Part shown: positions 44,335-52,506 of the stretch, piece after piece
Numbering within the stretch: position 1 is the stretch's first letter
Layout: each line of letters starts with the position of its first letter
Assembly: GCA_964565945.1 (NCBI GenBank)
Contig: CAZMGY010000010.1
Location: forward strand, 519 to 64,518
Reading direction: 5' to 3'
Length of the DNA: 64,000 bases
From: CAZMGY01 sp964565945 [NCBI: uncultured bacterium]
GTDB taxonomy: Bacteria > GCA-001730085
Program-made: the position numbers and the translations under genes
The notes under the pieces: model-generated
What the model was told of the DNA's origin: nothing
Seen by the model: the letters and a program-made list of their open reading frames with translations, nothing else
Database searches by the model: none

Positions 44335-47300
44335 ATGTTGAATTGGGCATTAAAGGCTGTTCTTGGAACCAAAAGTCAACGTGATGTTAAAAAACTACGC
44401 CCTCGTGTCGAATGTATCAATCAGATGGAAGCCGAGTTTGAAGCCTTAAGTGATGACGCGCTTCAGCAAAGAAGTAGAGCCCTTAAAGAACGCATACAAA
44501 AGGATATTGATAAGCATTATGAGGTCTATGAAGTACTTAAGCGTGAATGCCGTTACGAGGTTGACCGTCTGAAAGCGGCGGAGGATGATCTGAAAAAAGC
44601 CAAGCAGAAAATCTTAGATGATGTTTTGGAAGAAGCTTTTGCCATGGCTCGTGAAGCGGGCAAGCGTGTTCTGAACATGAGGCATTACGATGTTCAGCTG
44701 ATGGGCGGGATTGTATTGCACCAGGGCAAAATTGCCGAAATGACAACTGGAGAGGGAAAGACCCTTGTGGCTACTTTGCCAGTTTATCTCAATGCTTTAA
44801 CCTGTCGCGGTGTGCATGTGGTGACGGTCAATGATTATTTGGCCGAACGTGACCGCCATTGGATGGGGCCTTTGTATGAGTTTTTAGGACTGACAGTGGG
44901 TGTGATTCTGTATGATATGAATCCTCAGCAACGCCAGGAAGCCTACGGTTGTGATATTACCTTTGGTACGAATAATGAGTATGGTTTTGATTATTTGCGT
45001 GACAACATGGGTGTCTCCAAAGAGGATCAGGTACAACGGCCTATGAATTATTGCATTGTTGACGAAGTTGATAGCATTTTGATTGATGAGGCTCGGACTC
45101 CTTTGATTATTTCGGGATCTGTGGAGACGGTTTCGCATTGTTACGACGAAGTGAAATCAACGGTTTGTGACTTGGTCACCAAGCAGAATATTTTGCTCGA
45201 AGGTTTTTACAAAGAGTTGGACAAAGCTATCGAGGGGGAGGATGATTCTTTAGATAAATGGTTGTATGTGATTCATCGTGGGGCTCCCAAAGATCCATCT
45301 TTTTTGAATCGCATTTCGAAGCATCCCAAACTTAAGCGGAAGCTCGAATCGTCGCTAACGTATTATGGTAGCAAAGAACGTGCTAAGGAGCGAGTGGCTC
45401 TTGAAGAGAAGCTTTTGTACATTTATGATGAAAAAAGCCGCGATGTGAGTTTGTCAGCTAACGGTGAGGAAATTTTATCCAGCGATTCTGACGATCAATT
45501 TCAATTGGATGACATCACCGAAGTGATTGCGGGCATTCAAGCCGATGATTCTTTATCGCAAGAGGATAAAGAGATCCAAGAGAACGAAGTTTATCAAAAT
45601 TATGAACACAAAGGTAAGCGTATCCGTAGCTTTGAGCAATTGCTCAAAGCTTACGTTTTGTTTCATCTCGATGTGGATTATGTGGTGGACGATAATAAAG
45701 TCGTTATTGTGGATGAGTTTACGGGTCGGATGATGCCAGGGCGACGTTTTAGCGATGGTTTGCACGAAGCCTTGGAAGCCAAGGAAAATGTTCAGATTCA
45801 AAGAGAATCGCAAACCTTAGCCACTATTACCTTTCAAAATTATTTTCGGATGTATCACAAACTCTCTGGAATGACTGGTACGGCTGATACCGAGGCTGGT
45901 GAGTTTCATGAAATTTACAAGTTAGATGTGGTGGTGATTCCGACCAACCGCCCGATGCAGCGCGAAAACAATCCCGATGTGATTTACAAAACCTCACGCG
46001 AGCGTTTTAACGCTGTGGTGGATGAGATTGAACAAATGCATCGTCAAGGACGTCCTGTGTTGGTGGGGACTGTTTCGATCGAAAGGTCGGAACATATTGC
46101 GCAGTTGCTCCAGCATAAAAAAATCATTCATGAAGTGTTGAATGCCAAAAATCATGCCCGGGAGGCCGAAATTATTACCATGGCAGGGCAGGGTGGTGCG
46201 GTGACGATTGCTACTAACATGGCTGGTCGCGGTACTGACATTGTTTTGGGCGAAGGTGTTAGTGATAAAGGTGGCTTACATGTGATTGGCACCGAGCGTC
46301 ATGAATCTCGCCGGATTGATAATCAGTTGCGAGGACGGGCAGGACGTCAGGGAGACCCTGGTTCGTCGCGTTTCTTTTTGTCTTTTGAAGATGATCTGAT
46401 GCGCATTTTTGGATCAGACCGGATTGCTCGGTTGATGGAACGTTTGAACATGGAAGAAGGCGAAGACATTCAGAGCCCCTTGGTGACGCGTGCCATCGAA
46501 ACAGCTCAAAAGCGTGTGGAGGCGCACAACTTCGATATTCGCAAATGGCTGCTCAAATACGACAATGTGATGAATAAACAACGGGAGGTGATTTATGCCT
46601 ACCGTCAGGTGACGTTAGAGCAAAATGATCTTTTGGAGCATGTGTTTGAACTAGCTGAAGAGATGACCTATGCTTTGGTATGTGAGCAAATCCAAATTAG
46701 TGATGAGCAGGATGATGAATTTGATGGGAAAGTTTTGGCTAAAGAATTGATTGATGCCTTTCGCTTGTCGATCGCGTCCGAAGATTTGGTGAAGGTCTAT
46801 GAACAAAATAAGATTGAGTCTTATGTGTGGGATACTTTGCGCCAAGACTTTGAGCGCAAAATATCCTCTGTGGACCAAGAAGATCTTTTGCGCTACATGC
46901 GTTACCGTTTATTAGAATCTTTGGATAAATATTGGAAAGACCATCTCTATATGATGGACGAGCTTCGCGAGAGCGTTGGTTTGCGCGCTTATGGTCAAAT
47001 TGATCCTTTGCATGAGTATCAGAAAGAAGGCCATCGCTTGTTCACTGCGATGGTGGATCAAATGAAAGCCGAAGCGATTTTGGACATTATGTCGATGCCG
47101 ATCATTCATGTGACAGATACATCTCTTGAAGAGCTTAAACAAGAGGCGATGGATTTAGTTTATCCAGATTTTCAAATGCCTGTGCAGCTTTCTGAGCCAG
47201 CAATGGAGCATCAAGATGGGGGGACATCTTTAAGCTATGATGACTATCAGATGCCGCAGATTGATCAAGACACCAAGCACACATATGTGCGTAAAAATGA

Positions 47301-47370
47301 GAAGGTTGGACGCAACGCCCCTTGCCCCTGTGGCAGTGGGAAAAAATACAAAAAATGTTGCGGGCATTAA
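44335..47370 (+). CDS. secA: Preprotein translocase ATPase SecA, long form
   Basis: 1011 residues. Walker A MTTGEGKTL (136-144), DEVDSILIDEARTPL (about 245), GRAGRQGDPGSSRF, and a C-terminal zinc motif CPCGSGKKYKKCC that binds SecB/ribosome. There are extra segments relative to E. coli: a helical insertion at about 55-95 and an acidic, charged region at about 290-425 (HRGAPKDPSFLNRI to FQLDDITEVI). Similar expansions are known in Bacteroidetes, Chlamydiae and related phyla. Drives Sec export of the signal-peptide proteins in this window. lnt starts inside its end. Confidence 0.97.
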   Translation: MLNWALKAVLGTKSQRDVKKLRPRVECINQMEAEFEALSDDALQQRSRALKERIQKDIDKHYEVYEVLKRECRYEVDRLKAAEDDLKKAKQKILDDVLEEAFAMAREAGKRVLNMRHYDVQLMGGIVLHQGKIAEMTTGEGKTLVATLPVYLNALTCRGVHVVTVNDYLAERDRHWMGPLYEFLGLTVGVILYDMNPQQRQEAYGCDITFGTNNEYGFDYLRDNMGVSKEDQVQRPMNYCIVDEVDSILIDEARTPLIISGSVETVSHCYDEVKSTVCDLVTKQNILLEGFYKELDKAIEGEDDSLDKWLYVIHRGAPKDPSFLNRISKHPKLKRKLESSLTYYGSKERAKERVALEEKLLYIYDEKSRDVSLSANGEEILSSDSDDQFQLDDITEVIAGIQADDSLSQEDKEIQENEVYQNYEHKGKRIRSFEQLLKAYVLFHLDVDYVVDDNKVVIVDEFTGRMMPGRRFSDGLHEALEAKENVQIQRESQTLATITFQNYFRMYHKLSGMTGTADTEAGEFHEIYKLDVVVIPTNRPMQRENNPDVIYKTSRERFNAVVDEIEQMHRQGRPVLVGTVSIERSEHIAQLLQHKKIIHEVLNAKNHAREAEIITMAGQGGAVTIATNMAGRGTDIVLGEGVSDKGGLHVIGTERHESRRIDNQLRGRAGRQGDPGSSRFFLSFEDDLMRIFGSDRIARLMERLNMEEGEDIQSPLVTRAIETAQKRVEAHNFDIRKWLLKYDNVMNKQREVIYAYRQVTLEQNDLLEHVFELAEEMTYALVCEQIQISDEQDDEFDGKVLAKELIDAFRLSIASEDLVKVYEQNKIESYVWDTLRQDFERKISSVDQEDLLRYMRYRLLESLDKYWKDHLYMMDELRESVGLRAYGQIDPLHEYQKEGHRLFTAMVDQMKAEAILDIMSMPIIHVTDTSLEELKQEAMDLVYPDFQMPVQLSEPAMEHQDGGTSLSYDDYQMPQIDQDTKHTYVRKNEKVGRNAPCPCGSGKKYKKCCGH

Positions 47371-48839
47371 AGCTAGTTCATGGTGGCGCTTTCCTGGGAG
47401 CTGTTCTGTGCTTTGTTTTGTCTTGGGACTTTAATGTTTTTCCTTTAATTTGTGTGGCATGGACGCTTGTTCTTTGGGGTTTAAAGGATCGTCCGAACCG
47501 AACCGCTCTGGGCATAAGTTATCTGTTGGCCTGTGTGGTTTACTTGATACTGATGCGTTGGATGATTCCGACATCTTTGTTAGGCTGGGTGTTTACCTGT
47601 TTGTATTTGTCTTTGTATTGGCCCATGTTTGTGTATATCTACAAGCGTTGGGGCGATGATCATCCTTGGGCGGTGGCCTGGTCGTGGGTTATTTTAGAAT
47701 ATGTGCGAGAGACTTTATTGACGGGCTTACCTTGGCTTCCGCTAGGTTCAGCTTTAAGCACATCTGGTATTCTGCGCCAATCGGCAAGTTTGTGGGGTGT
47801 GATGGGCCTATCTTTTGTGGTGATGATCTTTAATGTTGCACTAAGTAATTATTGGCAACACAAAAATGTGAGGTCGAAAAGAGATCTTTTGTTGGCATGT
47901 TTGGCACTTTTGGGATGTGCGGCTTATGGCTATGTAGTTTTGCAAAAGACGGTTCCGGCTTCTCCTAAAAAAGCTTTTCAAATGGGAGCTCTTCGCACAG
48001 ATCTTTCGATTGCCTTTAAGTGGGATCGTAAGAATCTTGATCAGGTTGTTGCTCATCACGAACAGCTAAGTCGCACTTATTTGGATAAGTATCCAGAGGC
48101 TAATTTGGTGGTATGGCCTGAAACGGCTATTCCTGATTATCTTCGTCGTCGTCCACTAATGTTTCGCCGTTTAGCTCAGATTGCTCACGACTATCAAACC
48201 TATGTGATGGTGGGAGCAATGGATGTAACAATGAAAGATGGCAAAGGTGCTCGTTATTACAATTCTGCCATGTTGTTAAGTCCGCATAAGACTTTGGTGA
48301 AAGTGTATAATAAAATCAAAGTGTTGCCTTTTGGCGAGTACACGCCCTTGAAACACTGGTTCCCTTGGATGTCTTTTTTGGTGCAAAATGAGGCGGACTT
48401 TTCACCTGGACAGCATTGGGTTTTGTTTGAAGTGGGAAGCGTTCGCTTTGCCAACCTAATTTGTTATGAGGATAGTTTTTCAGGCTTTGTTCGTCAATTT
48501 GCCCAGCGAGGTGCCGAGTTCTTCTTGGTGAGCACCAATGATGCTTGGTTTGGTTCGGCACATGCCAGGCAGCGTCTTAAGATGATTCGTATGAGAGCGG
48601 TTGAATTTGCTAGACCTATTGTTCGTGTAGCTAATCAAGGTGTGACGGCATGGACTGATGTTCATGGGGAAATCGTGAAGCAACACGATGATCTCGGTGT
48701 GATGGATGTGACCTTGTTACTACCTGATCAAGCTAGACGGACCGTGTATAGCCGTTGGGGTTACTTTATGTTTTGGCCTTTAACGGTGTTGTGCTTATGG
48801 ACGTTGAGTCGTCGAAAAAACTCTGCTAAAATTGGGTGA
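47355..48839 (+). CDS. lnt: Apolipoprotein N-acyltransferase
   Basis: 494 residues from the ATG at 47355, overlapping the secA end by 16 bases. N-terminal half has six or seven membrane helices. The C-terminal nitrilase domain carries the catalytic triad Glu256 (VWPETAIP), Lys320 (YNKIKVLPFGEY) and Cys370 (LICYEDSF). Adds the third acyl chain to lipoproteins in the inner membrane, evidence for a diderm cell with sorted lipoproteins. Confidence 0.95.
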   Translation: MLRALKLVHGGAFLGAVLCFVLSWDFNVFPLICVAWTLVLWGLKDRPNRTALGISYLLACVVYLILMRWMIPTSLLGWVFTCLYLSLYWPMFVYIYKRWGDDHPWAVAWSWVILEYVRETLLTGLPWLPLGSALSTSGILRQSASLWGVMGLSFVVMIFNVALSNYWQHKNVRSKRDLLLACLALLGCAAYGYVVLQKTVPASPKKAFQMGALRTDLSIAFKWDRKNLDQVVAHHEQLSRTYLDKYPEANLVVWPETAIPDYLRRRPLMFRRLAQIAHDYQTYVMVGAMDVTMKDGKGARYYNSAMLLSPHKTLVKVYNKIKVLPFGEYTPLKHWFPWMSFLVQNEADFSPGQHWVLFEVGSVRFANLICYEDSFSGFVRQFAQRGAEFFLVSTNDAWFGSAHARQRLKMIRMRAVEFARPIVRVANQGVTAWTDVHGEIVKQHDDLGVMDVTLLLPDQARRTVYSRWGYFMFWPLTVLCLWTLSRRKNSAKIG

Positions 48840-48871
48840 GCGAGAATTTCTAATACATAGGAGGTGCAACG

Positions 48872-49483
48872 ATGAAAATCAAAGCCATGAAAACTTGGAT
48901 GTCAGTTGTTCTTATTACAATGATTTTAGGAAACTTTGTCGATTTGTGGGCCGATAAGGATGATCAAGGGGCGGTGGATGTTCGCCAAGGTCAATCCCCT
49001 CAAGTGATGTTGGAACGAGATTTTTATTTAGACACTTTTTACGATGATTTGGCTCAGATGCATCATCGGATGTTGCGCATTCTCAATACCCCTGATAGCT
49101 TTTTTGGAGATAGCCCTTTTGTTGCGCAGGGGGCACGTCACCAAGGGTTTTCTCTCAATATTGATATGCGTCAAGACAAAGATTATTTGATTATCACCTG
49201 TGATTTACCTGGCATGGACAAAGATAAAATAGATATTTTCATTGACCAAGATGTTTTGACGATCAGCGGTGAGCGCAAACGTTTGGAAGAAACCAAAGAA
49301 GAAGGTGAGGAGCGTTACATTTATCAGTCGTTCCAAGAGTTTGGGCAATTTTCTCGAAGTGTTAAAATTCCTAAGTCGATTGATCCTGCCGACACTAAAG
49401 TTTCTTACAAAGATGGTGTTTTGACCATTAAACTGAAGCATAAAGACGAAGAGAATAAACCTTTTAAAGTTAAAGTAGCTTAA
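48872..49483 (+). CDS. Exported Hsp20-family small heat-shock protein
   Basis: 203 residues. An N-terminal signal-like helix (about 8-26, ending DLWADK) precedes a poorly conserved ~70-residue arm. The alpha-crystallin domain (about 90-195) has ITCDLPGMDKDKIDIFID, LTISGERK, FSRSVKIPKSID and YKDGVLTIKLKHK. Most Hsp20 proteins are cytoplasmic; the hydrophobic segment with preceding Lys residues suggests Sec export and a periplasmic holdase. GGAGG precedes the ATG. Monocistronic or tail of secA-lnt. Confidence 0.88.
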   Translation: MKIKAMKTWMSVVLITMILGNFVDLWADKDDQGAVDVRQGQSPQVMLERDFYLDTFYDDLAQMHHRMLRILNTPDSFFGDSPFVAQGARHQGFSLNIDMRQDKDYLIITCDLPGMDKDKIDIFIDQDVLTISGERKRLEETKEEGEERYIYQSFQEFGQFSRSVKIPKSIDPADTKVSYKDGVLTIKLKHKDEENKPFKVKVA

Positions 49484-49681
49484 GTTATGAATTACAAGAA
49501 AGGCTCCTTTATTTGAATCGGTGTAAGGTTGTATTAAGATATTGAATGAACTGAAATAGGAAATTAATGGATTGTGCTTACGAAAAAAGAACTTAATTTA
49601 TTAGTGATGCTGCAGGTGCTGTTTTTAATTTAACACTTGTGGGCTAAGTGCCAATCTTTACCCGCGTTAACTTTTCAAACC

Positions 49682-49711
49682 TTGACAAATGATCTTGAAT
49701 CCTCGTATAGT
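49682..49711 (+). promoter_or_regulatory. Promoter of prfB
   Basis: Perfect TTGACA (49682-49687), 18-base spacer, TATAGT (49706-49711), 44 bases before the prfB ATG. Confidence 0.75.
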
Positions 49712-49755
49712 TTAGTTTCGTTCAGAAGTTAAAACCCTGGGATAAAAATACAGTG

Positions 49756-50854
49756 ATGGAGCATATTGGATCTACCCTAAAAGACCTTCGTGAGTGCGTT
49801 GATCGTGCGAAGGAGTATCTTTGACTTTGCGACTCAGCAGCAGCAATTAAATGATTATGAAGCTCAAATGGCTGAACCTGAGTTTTGGTCGTCGGATGGC
49901 AAGGCTGATGTCATACAAACCGTCAAACAGCTCAAACTGCTGATTGAACCTTGGCAGGTCATTGGACAGGAGCTGCAAGATTTGCAGGAGTTTTATGAAT
50001 TTTTGCAAGAACAAGCTGACGATGAATCCGAAGAAATGATCGGTGATGTGGAGCGCGACTTGCAAGTGTTGGTCAAATCGGTTGAGCAAGAAGAGTTAAA
50101 AGTTATGCTGGGCAACGAAGAAGATGTGTGCAACGCTTTTTTGGCAATCAATGCTGGTGCTGGCGGGACTGAATCCTGTGATTGGGCGAGTATGCTTTTG
50201 CGTATGTATCAACGTTGGGCCGAAAAAAAAGGATTTACGGTCAAAACCGTCGACTTACTGCCTGGTGAAGAGGCTGGTGTTAAAAATGTGATCATCTTGA
50301 TTGAAGGACCGTATGCCTTTGGTTATTTGAAGTCCGAACGAGGTGTTCATCGTTTGGTGCGCATTTCGCCTTTCGATTCGAACAAACGTCGCCACACATC
50401 CTTTGCTTCGGTGGATATTACGCCCGAAATTGACGAAAATATTAATATTGATGTTGATGAGAATGATCTTAAAATTGATACTTATCGTGCTGGAGGCGCA
50501 GGAGGACAGCATGTGAACAAGACCGATTCGGCGGTTCGCATTACGCATGTGTCCACAGGAATTGTGGTGCAATGTCAGAATGAACGTTCGCAGCATAAAA
50601 ATAAGGCCTCGGCCATGAAGATGATGAAGTCTAAGCTTTATGAAAAAGAATTGCAGGATAGGCGTGAAAAGCAAGAAGCGTCTTACTCTGAAAAAAGTGA
50701 GATTGCTTGGGGGAATCAAATCCGTTCCTACGTGTATCAGCCTTACACAATGGTGAAAGATCACCAAACTAATTATCAGTCTGGCAATGTTTTAGGTGTG
50801 ATGGATGGAGATTTAGATCCATTTATTGAAGCCTATCTGAAACATAAAACGTGA
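49756..50854 (+). CDS. prfB: Peptide chain release factor 2, with programmed +1 frameshift
   Basis: Starts at ATG 49756 (MEHIGSTLKDLRECVDRAKEYL), reaches an in-frame TGA at 49822-49824, and after skipping one base continues DFATQQQQLNDYEAQM to 50854; about 365 residues in total. GGQ motif AGGAGGQHVNKT (peptidyl hydrolysis) and the codon-recognition SPFDSNKR region (SPF type) are present. Recognises UGA and UAA. The start at 49790 in the downstream frame would lose the first helix and is not used. Confidence 0.96.
49810..49825 (+). promoter_or_regulatory. prfB: prfB +1 frameshift site
   Basis: AAGGAG TAT CTT TGA C: an internal Shine-Dalgarno-like AAGGAG three bases before the slippery CTT followed by the in-frame TGA and C. 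It is essentially the same as the E. coli site. RF2 shortage slows termination at TGA and promotes the shift, giving autoregulation. Confidence 0.96.
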
Positions 50855-50884
50855 ATTTAACGAAAAATGTTTTGAGGGGGAGTA

Positions 50885-51658
50885 ATGTTTCGCTATCATA
50901 TTTTGGCGAGTGGAAGTTCGGGTAATTTGACTTTGATTCAAAGTCCCGAAGCTAATGTGGTGATTGATTGCGGTATCAGTGGGCGTAGAGTAGTTCAGAA
51001 GCTTAATTCGCTGGGCCTAAGCTTAGAAGATTTGGATGCCGTTTTGGTAACACATAGCCATAGTGATCACACGCAGGGTTTACCTCAAGTGACAAAGGTG
51101 GTTAAGCCGTGTTTGAGTAACTTACTTTACGATGCGATCAGTGATCGGATTGCTGATCATCAGGAACCGCTCCTTTTCCGTTCCAACGAAGCTTTTTGGA
51201 TCAAAGATATACATGTGTTGCCTGTTCGAGTCAGCCATGATTGTGTTGACCCAGTTTGCTTTGTCCTACGATGTGGAGAAGATAAAATGGCTGTGGTGAC
51301 AGATTTAGGAGAGGTGAATGCCTCCTTGGTGGACGAAATCCATGGAGCGCGGGTGGTTATTATGGAGGCCAATCATGATTTGGGGCTATTGTCGCGCAGT
51401 CCACGCCCAGTGTCTTTGAAAAATCGCATTATTAGCAAAGTGGGGCACTTGTCGAATCGCAGTTCGGGGCGTTTTTTGGCTGATGTTCATAGCGAAACAC
51501 TCGAAGAAGTAATTTTGGTGCATCTGAGTCGCGATTGCAATACGCCAGAATTGGCTCTGGAGACGATTAAAGAAGAAATGCAGCAAAAACAGATTGTTTT
51601 TGATCAATTCCGAGTGGCGGGTCCTGAGGGCATTCTCGGTTCTATTCTTTACAACTAG
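50885..51658 (+). CDS. YycJ/WalJ-like metallo-beta-lactamase-fold hydrolase
   Basis: 257 residues. LASGSSGNLTLIQ start and THSHSDHTQGL metal motif (about 56-66) with later His in VRVSHDC, VVTDLGE and the EANHDLGLL element typical of the YycJ group, believed to be 5'-exonuclease-like. The substrate is unproven. Fourth ligand set intact. 30 bases after prfB. Confidence 0.88.
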   Translation: MFRYHILASGSSGNLTLIQSPEANVVIDCGISGRRVVQKLNSLGLSLEDLDAVLVTHSHSDHTQGLPQVTKVVKPCLSNLLYDAISDRIADHQEPLLFRSNEAFWIKDIHVLPVRVSHDCVDPVCFVLRCGEDKMAVVTDLGEVNASLVDEIHGARVVIMEANHDLGLLSRSPRPVSLKNRIISKVGHLSNRSSGRFLADVHSETLEEVILVHLSRDCNTPELALETIKEEMQQKQIVFDQFRVAGPEGILGSILYN

Positions 51659-51671
51659 AATTTGTCTAAAG

Positions 51672-51837
51672 TAGGTGAGAGCTATTTGCTTTTAAAAGAA
51701 TTACTTCATCCCGAGGGTTTGCAGTTGTTGCATGGACTCGGCTCCTCTTTTGATATTACCTCTGTTTATGAATTGGATTAATTATTGGGTTTAGGTGTTG
51801 ATCCTGTCCAAATTAGTTATGGCAACACGATTAAATA
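51672..51837 (+). pseudogene. Relic of a fold-III PLP decarboxylase (ornithine decarboxylase type)
   Basis: Reading VGESYLLLKELLHPEG, LQLLHGLGSSFDITSVYELD, a TAA stop, then LLGLGVDPVQISYGNTIK and stops. The pattern matches the region around the PLP-Lys of ornithine/DAP decarboxylases, but the YAVKANP lysine segment between the first two pieces is deleted. About 55 codons remain. Dead. Confidence 0.7.
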
Positions 51838-51918
51838 ATAACTACGACGACTTCGTCGAAAAGAGCGGAGACTTGGTGGAGCAAAGTTGTTGAGGAGTTG
51901 AAACGTATCCTTGCTAAG

Positions 51919-52434
51919 CTACGGGGCTTTTGTGACGACCACTGCTTTTCTCAAGCCGAGCGTTCCAATCAATGTTTCTTTATCGGCCACACCCACATGA
52001 CTCCAGATCAATTGACCCTCTTTGTTGACAAGAAAGAGACTAGGAATACCCCGAACGCCATAACTTTGGGCGACGCCTTTGTTGTCGTGCAAGACCATCA
52101 TTTTGGAATAGCCCATCTTGTTGATATAAGCGATGGGGGCTTCAATGTCATTGTCAACGTTAATAAGCAAAATGGTGTAATGGTCTCCTGGGAACTCATT
52201 CAAAATATGATTGATTTCAACCAGTTCTTGGAGACAAGGAGGGCACCAGGTGGCCCAGAAGTCAATCAAAACTTTTTGTCCACGAAAGTCACTTAGGCTA
52301 ACGGTGTCTCCATTAATTGTTTTGAGTGTAAAATCAGATACAGCTCTTTGAGGTTTAGCTGCGGTTAAATATCCAGATAGAACAAGAGATATTGCTAAGC
52401 AAATGGATGTTGTTAATTTTTTATATCGGAACAT
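51919..52434 (-). CDS. Exported TlpA/ResA-like thioredoxin
   Basis: 171 residues. Signal or anchor helix (about 8-25, lipobox-less). Thioredoxin fold with WCPPC at 63-67, LSDFRGQKVLIDFWA before it, and YGVRGIPSLFLVNKEG with the cis-Pro. Probably reduces periplasmic disulfides (cytochrome c maturation or similar). The C-terminal tail KAVVVTKAP is short. Next to the ODC relic. Confidence 0.9.
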   Translation of the reverse strand: MFRYKKLTTSICLAISLVLSGYLTAAKPQRAVSDFTLKTINGDTVSLSDFRGQKVLIDFWATWCPPCLQELVEINHILNEFPGDHYTILLINVDNDIEAPIAYINKMGYSKMMVLHDNKGVAQSYGVRGIPSLFLVNKEGQLIWSHVGVADKETLIGTLGLRKAVVVTKAP

Positions 52435-52506
52435 AAATGTACCCTTTCTTCGCTAGGTTTCTCATCTTACACCTAATTTGTATGTGCCTCTTTCCAAGTA
52501 TGCCCA

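Noticed and set aside
51898-52296. 132-codon plus-strand frame opposite the TlpA-like gene
   Set aside because: Antisense shadow; the reverse strand encodes a clear thioredoxin with WCPPC.
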